A stretch of DNA of 6,513 nucleotides, from positions 1-6,513 of the forward strand of contig JBGVKV010000048.1 of NCBI GenBank assembly GCA_045123975.1. The letters run 5' to 3'. This stretch comes from SIG701 sp045123975 (GTDB taxonomy: Bacteria > Bacillota > Clostridia > Oscillospirales > CAG-272). A program made the translations under genes and the position numbers. Below the pieces are notes generated by a model. That model did no database searches. It worked only from the letters and a program-made list of their open reading frames with translations, and had not been told where the DNA came from. Positions 1 to 3,303 of the stretch are shown here, piece by piece (positions within the stretch are counted from its first letter, which is position 1; each line of letters opens with the position of its first letter).

Positions 1-439
1 CAAGTCGAGCTACAGAAGCTTTCCCATGTCTGACACGGTGAGAGAGAAGCTACTTGCTTGGCGCGAGGTGCAAAAGCGGAACCGCAAGATCTGCGGCAAC
101 AGCTACAACATGAAGGACATTGACTACGTCTTCACCGACGAAATGGGCAATCGCTTCAAGCCGCGCTACATTGAGGACGCTTTTCCAAAGATACTTGAAC
201 GCAACGGGTTGCGCAAGATTCGCTTTCATGATTTGCGCCACACCTGCGCGAGTCTGATGCACAAAATGGGGCTCTCACCCAAGGAAGTGCAGGACTATTT
301 AGGTCATTCCACCGTGAGTGTAACTTTAAATATTTATACTCATTTGGATTGGAGCAGCAAGGAAAATGCCGCAAAAGCCATGGAAAACGCGGTAAAATTA
401 CCCGAAAATGTGCAAATCGCGAGCAAATGGGAGAGCTGA
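1..439 (+). CDS. Tyrosine recombinase (integrase), C-terminal part, 5' end outside window
   Basis: This is the catalytic C-terminal part of a phage/ICE-type tyrosine recombinase. The frame is open to the left edge of the window, so the Met at base 26 is internal and the N-terminal arm-binding and core-binding domains lie outside. Counting from that Met, the family signature is visible: H68-x-x-R71 in HDLRH, H94 in YLGHS, and the nucleophile Y104 in NIYTHLD. The first catalytic Arg must lie upstream. These enzymes excise and integrate mobile DNA through a covalent 3'-phosphotyrosine intermediate. The gene points at a tRNA-Ser about 160 bp downstream and is followed at once by a terminator hairpin overlapping its stop codon. 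This is the usual layout of an integrase at the end of an island or prophage using a tRNA attachment site. The family call is secure; the element type cannot be told from here. Confidence 0.93.
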   Translation, partial: KSSYRSFPMSDTVREKLLAWREVQKRNRKICGNSYNMKDIDYVFTDEMGNRFKPRYIEDAFPKILERNGLRKIRFHDLRHTCASLMHKMGLSPKEVQDYLGHSTVSVTLNIYTHLDWSSKENAAKAMENAVKLPENVQIASKWES

Positions 440-465
440 AAAAGCCTTATGCCACAAGGCTTTTT
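439..465 (+). terminator. Rho-independent terminator of the integrase gene
   Basis: Inverted repeat AAAAAGCCTT (439-448) and AAGGCTTTTT (456-465) with a 7-nt loop. It starts at the last base of the integrase stop codon and ends in a five-T run. The A-run on the other side makes it potentially bidirectional. Confidence 0.85.
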
Positions 466-474
466 CGGGGGTCA

Positions 475-520
475 GGAGAGAATTTTCGAGTTCTCTCCAA
501 GCCTGAAAATTCAGGGGCTT
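475..520. repeat. Two adjacent inverted repeats between integrase and tRNA-Ser
   Basis: A perfect 8-bp stem GGAGAGAA (475-482) / TTCTCTCC (491-498) with an 8-nt loop is directly followed by a second, imperfect one. The second pairs AAGCC (499-503) with GGCTT (516-520), enclosing TGA/TCA. Neither has a T-run on the plus strand, so they are poor terminators. They sit where accessory protein or arm sites of an attachment region would be expected, but nothing in the sequence proves that role. Confidence 0.5.
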
Positions 521-529
521 AAAACAAAG

Positions 530-578
530 AAAAAAGCACCTGATTTTTAGCGAATATCACTAAATTCAAGCGCTTTTT
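530..578 (-). terminator. Probable terminator downstream of tRNA-Ser
   Basis: Read on the minus strand, AAAAAGCGC (578-570) pairs with GTGCTTTTT (539-531), with one G-T wobble and a roughly 30-nt loop. The loop contains a small inner AGTG/CGCT hairpin. A six-T run follows the stem. It lies about 25 nt beyond the encoded CCA of the tRNA, the right place to end its transcript. The loop is long for a classic terminator, which lowers confidence. Confidence 0.5.
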
Positions 579-601
579 ACTACACGAAATTGTGCAAAAT
601 G

Positions 602-689
602 TGGCGGAGGGTGTGGGATTCGAACCCACGTGCCCAGAGGGCAAACGGTTTTCAAGACCGCCTCGTTATGACCACTTCGATAACCCTCC
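602..689 (-). tRNA. tRNA-Ser (anticodon UGA), CCA encoded
   Basis: The whole cloverleaf can be drawn on the minus strand. The acceptor pair is GGAGGGT/ACCCTCC with discriminator G at 605 and CCA encoded at 604-602. The D stem is TCG/CGA. The anticodon stem GCGGT/ACCGT encloses loop CTTGAAA, giving anticodon UGA. The long class II variable arm TGCCC-TCT-GGGCA identifies a serine tRNA. The T arm is GTGGG-TTCGAAT-CCCAC. The gene reads UCN serine codons. It lies between an integrase and two partial copies of its own 5' half, with the only strong promoter candidate about 280 bp upstream. No mismatch suggests loss of function. Confidence 0.97.
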
Positions 690-692
690 GTA
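647..692 (-). repeat. 46-bp direct repeat, copy 1 (5' half of tRNA-Ser)
   Basis: This segment runs from just outside the tRNA 5' end to the 3' strand of the anticodon stem. It recurs at 829-874 in the same orientation, offset 182 bp, with a single difference (A674 versus G856 on the plus strand, in the D loop). Its length and its placement inside a tRNA next to an integrase resemble an attachment-site core. Confidence 0.85.
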
Positions 693-774
693 GGGTATCT
701 TTAGCGAAATGCTCCGGAATTTGGAGAGAATTTCGCGAGAGAACTATGAAATTTTTGTTTTTTAGAAAATGCCG

Positions 775-800
775 AAAACCCTTGATATTACAAGGATTTT
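775..800 (-). other. Hairpin in tRNA-Ser leader, weak terminator-like
   Basis: On the minus strand, AAAATCCTTG (800-791) pairs with CAAGGGTTTT (784-775) through ten positions including one U-G wobble, around a 6-nt loop. Only four T residues follow the stem before CGG, so termination would be inefficient at best. It lies between the truncated tRNA copy and the intact tRNA, so it could reduce read-through into the tRNA or serve as a processing structure. Confidence 0.4.
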
Positions 801-828
801 GAGGGAACAAAAGGAACAGTTACGCGCG

Positions 829-874
829 GGTTTTCAAGACCGCCTCGTTATGACCGCTTCGATAACCCTCCGTA
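829..874 (-). pseudogene. Truncated tRNA-Ser(UGA) 5' half (46-bp direct repeat, copy 2)
   Basis: This is a 45/46-identical copy of bases 647-692. It contains the tRNA 5' acceptor strand, D arm, and anticodon stem-loop with UGA. After the anticodon stem the similarity stops. The continuation on the minus strand (CCGCGCGTAACTG...) lacks the long variable arm and the TTCGAAT T loop, so no working tRNA can form. It is either an attachment-site scar left by an integration or deletion, or a decayed tandem tRNA duplicate. Confidence 0.8.
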
Positions 875-926
875 TGTATGTTAAAACTCAAAAGAGCTTA
901 ACGTTTCTTATTCAATTTTCTCGGCT

Positions 927-939
927 CCGCCTCGTTATG
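927..939 (-). repeat. Third, 13-bp fragment of tRNA-Ser D arm/anticodon stem
   Basis: CCGCCTCGTTATG on the plus strand is identical to 658-670 inside the tRNA and to 840-852 inside the truncated copy, in the same orientation. Similarity outside the 13 bp is weak. Given its position between the promoter and the other copies, an older decayed fragment is plausible, but chance cannot be fully excluded for so short a match. Confidence 0.5.
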
Positions 940-974
940 CCCTGTTGCGGTACCCAAGTAATTCCGTCCCGATT

Positions 975-1003
975 ATCTTATCACAAGGCGGCGGATTTGT
1001 CAA
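975..1003 (-). promoter_or_regulatory. Sigma-A-type promoter, probably for tRNA-Ser
   Basis: On the minus strand there is a perfect -35 TTGACA (1003-998), a 17-nt spacer and -10 TAAGAT (980-975). This would start transcription near base 968. No protein gene lies downstream before the tRNA. The tRNA has no convincing promoter closer to it, so this is the best candidate for driving the tRNA through a leader of about 280 nt. Confidence 0.8.
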
Positions 1004-1068
1004 GTTTTCCTTGTGTATTTGCGGGGGAAAGAAGCCATACTAACCAAAACGAACACGGGGTGGACGGT

Positions 1069-1512
1069 ATGGAAAACCAAACGGAGAAACTACTGCGGGA
1101 AATATACAGAGAGGCACGGGGCGGATGTGAGACGGTCTGCTCCGTCACGCCAAAGATTCACGATCGCCGCCTGATGGCGGAAACCGCCAGACAGATGGAG
1201 ATGTATTCGGCCTGTCAGGCAAGGGCGGAGCAGATGCTGCAGGACAAGGAACTGGGCGGAGTCACGTTTTCCGCCTTGGATCGGCTTTCGCTGCGGGGCG
1301 GCGTGTGGCTGGAAACTATGGATATGCATGACGCCGGCGCCATAGCCTCTTTTTTGCAGAGCAATTTTCGCGACAGTGCGGCACGGATGCGCAATGCGGT
1401 GGACCGTTTTGCCTATACGGGCTGTGATGCGGATGCCCTGGCCTTGGGCCGGCGATTATCCGCTGCCGAGGCGGCGGAGGCGGAAGTGTTGCGGCGGCTG
1501 CCCATACAATGA
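1069..1512 (+). CDS. Hypothetical protein, 147 aa, helical
   Basis: I do not recognise this family. The chosen start is ATG 1069, with a G-rich GGGGTGG five bases upstream acting as a modest Shine-Dalgarno. The open frame continues further left, but only across the tRNA promoter and tRNA fragment region, which is not plausible coding sequence. The predicted protein is soluble, rich in Ala, Arg, Glu and Met, with no signal peptide or membrane segment. Residues 32-60, 84-115 and 120-143 look like long amphipathic helices, suggesting a small helical bundle. Three cysteines (C20, C24, C49) are present, and C20/C24 form a CxxxC pair. It is transcribed divergently from the tRNA promoter and converges on spoVM, sharing the terminator between them. 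GC-rich third positions match the genes to the right, so it looks like chromosomal backbone rather than part of the integrated element. Confidence 0.7.
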   Translation: MENQTEKLLREIYREARGGCETVCSVTPKIHDRRLMAETARQMEMYSACQARAEQMLQDKELGGVTFSALDRLSLRGGVWLETMDMHDAGAIASFLQSNFRDSAARMRNAVDRFAYTGCDADALALGRRLSAAEAAEAEVLRRLPIQ

Positions 1513-1517
1513 GATAA

Positions 1518-1546
1518 GGCTGTTGCCCGCGGCAACAGCCCTTTTG
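1518..1546. terminator. Terminator between the hypothetical gene and spoVM
   Basis: A perfect 10-bp stem, GGCTGTTGCC (1518-1527) / GGCAACAGCC (1531-1540), with a 3-nt loop is followed on the plus strand by CTTTTG. It begins six bases after the stop codon of the plus-strand gene. The spoVM stop lies seven bases from its other side. The minus-strand side has only TTATCTC after the stem, so it works best for the plus-strand gene, but it probably ends the minus-strand operon too. Confidence 0.85.
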
Positions 1547-1618
1547 TTATTTCAGCTTGAAAACCCTCTTCAAAAGCGGGATCAACACCTTAGGTGATTT
1601 CACGATAACGATCTTCAT
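1547..1618 (-). CDS. spoVM: Stage V sporulation protein M (SpoVM), 23 aa
   Basis: This tiny gene encodes a 23-residue amphipathic peptide beginning MKIVIVKSPKVL and ending in KRVFKLK. It matches the SpoVM family in length (26 aa in Bacillus subtilis), in the MK start, and in the K7-x-P9-K10 signature. Pro9 is the residue known to set the curvature-sensing pose of the Bacillus peptide. A hydrophobic run then a basic C-terminal half follow. In sporulating cells SpoVM lies flat on the convex outer forespore membrane and anchors the coat ATPase SpoIVA. Location supports the call: it directly follows thiN, as in Bacillus, with a 42-nt gap. An ideal AGGAGG sits seven bases before the ATG. It may be read from the long operon or from a local sporulation promoter (see 1645-1652). 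Short peptides give little statistical support, but motif plus position plus RBS together are convincing. Confidence 0.88.
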   Translation of the reverse strand: MKIVIVKSPKVLIPLLKRVFKLK

Positions 1619-1625
1619 ACCGCCA

Positions 1626-1631
1626 CCTCCT
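1626..1631 (-). promoter_or_regulatory. Ribosome binding site of spoVM
   Basis: A consensus AGGAGG lies seven bases upstream of the spoVM ATG. Its strength is the main direct sign that this 23-codon frame is translated. Confidence 0.85.
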
Positions 1632-1644
1632 CTGTTCTTGTTAC

Positions 1645-1652
1645 AGTATATG
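1645..1652 (-). promoter_or_regulatory. Candidate -10 element for spoVM (sigma-E-like or sigma-A-like)
   Basis: The thiN-spoVM gap reads CATATACT on the minus strand. This is one mismatch from the sigma-E -10 consensus CATACAnT and also contains TATACT, close to sigma-A TATAAT. No good -35 is seen at the expected spacing for either; TTGCAC 18 bases upstream is poor. Bacillus spoVM is sigma-E dependent, which makes a local promoter attractive. The element is embedded in an inverted repeat, TTACA-N5-TGTAA (1641-1655). Confidence 0.35.
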
Positions 1653-1660
1653 TAAAAGAA

Positions 1661-2302
1661 TCAGATTGGTGCAAATTCGCTCTCGATCAGCAAAACGGGA
1701 CCACCTGATATGGTGATTTCCGCAGCTTCGCCTACGATCTCGTTGCTCACCGCGTAAGGATGGGCGCGGTGCAGGGGTGCTTCCGTCAAAGGGTATTTAC
1801 ATCCCGAGACGGACACGGTGGCCCGATCCAACGCAAGCAGGGAAAAGTAACGGAATCCCTCAGGGGAAAGACGCAGGGTTTCACCGCACAATATCCGCGC
1901 CCGGTTGTCACCGTCGCACAGAATGGCGTTCACACCGTCCTGCTTCAGCTTCTCCAGAAGAAACAGATTGGACAGGGAATGGTCGATCCGACCGCCGGTG
2001 CCCCCCAGAATCGTGATGCTTCGTGCACCGCGGCGGATGGCGATATCGCAGGCAAGCATAGTGTCCGTGTCGTCCTTTTCCGACGGAACGCGGACGATCT
2101 GTGCCGGCGTATTTTCCGGCAGAGGGGAGGAATCGAAATCGCCGGCAATGATGTGGGGCACAATACCGCATTTTTCAGCGGTAATCTGTCCGGAGTCGGC
2201 GGCAATGACCAGGTCTGCCGTCCGCATCGATGGGGGGATCCCCTCGGCGCGGCAATGGCCGCCCACGAAGATGAGGGCGGAATGGATAGAGGTATCAGCC
2301 AT
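1661..2302 (-). CDS. thiN: Thiamine pyrophosphokinase
   Basis: A cytoplasmic enzyme of about the usual length (213 aa) that transfers pyrophosphate from ATP to thiamine, giving the cofactor thiamine diphosphate. The N-terminal catalytic domain (about 8-125) carries the family motifs: AADSG (34-38), GDFDS (54-58), the acidic KDDTDTMLA stretch (76-84) that binds Mg-ATP, and GGTGGRIDHSLSN (100-112). The beta-rich C-terminal thiamine-binding domain (about 130-213) has SGCKYPL (166-172) and the typical SNE (186-188). Its ATG overlaps the end of rsgA by 8 nt (ATGGCTGA), with a GAGAGGAG Shine-Dalgarno inside rsgA, implying translational coupling. In Bacillus the same gene sits between rpe and spoVM. 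Here it directly follows rsgA, and spoVM follows 42 nt later. All key residues seem present. Confidence 0.95.
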   Translation of the reverse strand: MADTSIHSALIFVGGHCRAEGIPPSMRTADLVIAADSGQITAEKCGIVPHIIAGDFDSSPLPENTPAQIVRVPSEKDDTDTMLACDIAIRRGARSITILGGTGGRIDHSLSNLFLLEKLKQDGVNAILCDGDNRARILCGETLRLSPEGFRYFSLLALDRATVSVSGCKYPLTEAPLHRAHPYAVSNEIVGEAAEITISGGPVLLIESEFAPI

Positions 2303-3299
2303 GGCGACTCCTCTCTTCCTTGCGGCGTTTCCAGTCCGGTGTCTTTTTCAGATCCTCATACATGGCAATAAAACTCTTGTGGCGTCCACGGCTGATTTTG
2401 CCTTCCCGAATTGCTTCCAGAATGGCACAGCCTTCCTCTTTGGTGTGGGAACACTTCGTATATCGACAGCCGCCTAAATGATCGCGGAATTCCCGGAAAG
2501 ATTCGGGAAGCTCTGCGGGATCGAAGAAATTGAACTGTGTGAAGTCCAGCAGAGAGAAGCCAGGCGTGTCTGCGATCAGACAAATCTGCCCGCCGGCCTC
2601 AAAGGGAAACAGCTCCACGTGGCGGGTAGTCTGACGGCCTCGTTCCGTTTTACGGCTTACGTCGCCCGTTTTCAGGGACAGACCGGGGAACAGCTGCATC
2701 ATCATGGTGGATTTTCCGGCGGCAGACGCGCCGGCGAATGCGGCGATCACGGGATTCTCCTCTTTCGCCAAGGAGAGTATGTACTCTCTCAAGACTTGCA
2801 CGGAATCGGGATTGTCCACGGAAACGACAAATGTAGAAAATCCGGCATCCGCATAAATGCGGCGAATGGATTCGGAGGCGGCAGGATCCAGATCCTGCTT
2901 GGAGATAACGATCACCGGCTCAATGCGGTTGACCTCCGCAATGGAGATCAGCTTGTCCGCGGTCAGCAGATCCGGTGCGGGATGGGCCGACGGGATCATC
3001 AAAAATAAATGGGTCAGATTGGCGAGGGGAGGGCGCACCAGCGTGTTGGTACGGGGGAGAATCTCGTCGATCACATATTCGGCGTCCGCCGAACGCGCCC
3101 CTTGCTTGGCAGGCGTGTCGCTGTCTCGCTGAATCACCACGGTGTCCCCGGGCAGGGGGGTGATTTTCTCGTGGCGGAAGATACCGCGGGCACGGCAGGA
3201 CAAAACGGACGAGCCGGGCGTAAGCGGCAAAGGGCAGACTCCGAAGAGCCCGCCCACACCGCGAATCAGTATTCCTTTTTTTCTGTTATCACCGTTCAT
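2295..3299 (-). CDS. rsgA: Small ribosomal subunit biogenesis GTPase RsgA
   Basis: A circularly permuted GTPase that checks late maturation of the 30S subunit and leaves on GTP hydrolysis. An N-terminal OB-fold (about 8-85) precedes the permuted G domain, with motifs in order G4-G5-G1-G2-G3: SKQD (133-136), S160, P-loop GASAAGKST (190-198), GRQTT (221-225) and DTPGF (244-248). A C-terminal zinc site follows: C278, C283, H285, C291 (CX4CXHX5C). These identify RsgA firmly. At 334 aa it is somewhat longer than the usual 290-300, and the P-loop departs from the common GxSGVGKSS form. The start lies 4 nt beyond the prkC stop, and its end overlaps thiN by 8 nt, so it is in the middle of the operon. 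In Bacillus the homologue is phosphorylated by PrkC, which fits the linkage. The rpe gene that follows it in Bacillus is missing here. Confidence 0.96.
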   Translation of the reverse strand: MNGDNRKKGILIRGVGGLFGVCPLPLTPGSSVLSCRARGIFRHEKITPLPGDTVVIQRDSDTPAKQGARSADAEYVIDEILPRTNTLVRPPLANLTHLFLMIPSAHPAPDLLTADKLISIAEVNRIEPVIVISKQDLDPAASESIRRIYADAGFSTFVVSVDNPDSVQVLREYILSLAKEENPVIAAFAGASAAGKSTMMMQLFPGLSLKTGDVSRKTERGRQTTRHVELFPFEAGGQICLIADTPGFSLLDFTQFNFFDPAELPESFREFRDHLGGCRYTKCSHTKEEGCAILEAIREGKISRGRHKSFIAMYEDLKKTPDWKRRKEERSRHG

Positions 3300-3303
3300 T
3301 GTT

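Larger units (their letters stand above)
690..967 (-). other. Long tRNA-Ser leader with tRNA fragments and hairpins, no protein gene
   Basis: This stretch separates the promoter at 975-1003 from the mature tRNA. On the minus strand it contains no ATG, so a leader peptide with an AUG start is excluded. It holds two partial copies of the tRNA 5' half and several inverted repeats. One is GCGAAAT (704-710) / ATTTCGC (730-736) with inner CTCC/GGAG. Another is at 775-800. A third is GTTAA...TTAAC at 880-902. The region is richer in A and T than the genes to its right. It looks like recombination debris at an attachment site, presumably transcribed and removed by tRNA 5' processing. Confidence 0.55.

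Noticed and set aside
590..802. Plus-strand open frame of 70 codons across the tRNA
   Set aside because: It covers the complete tRNA-Ser on the opposite strand and has no RBS or family resemblance.
829..871. The second tRNA-Ser copy as a functional tRNA with a divergent 3' half
   Set aside because: A short GAGGG/CCCTC acceptor-like pairing can be drawn to about base 801, but there is no long variable arm and no T loop, so a serine tRNA fold is not possible.
440..1003. CRISPR array or other spaced-repeat system
   Set aside because: Only two or three copies of a tRNA-derived sequence occur, at unequal spacing; there is no regular repeat-spacer pattern.
769..1068. N-terminal extension of the hypothetical protein by 100 codons
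   Set aside because: It would run through the truncated tRNA copy and the tRNA promoter; the ATG at 1069 with a G-rich SD-like site fits better.
1760..2477. Plus-strand open frames antisense to thiN and rsgA
   Set aside because: Shadows of well-identified minus-strand enzymes with no supporting signals.
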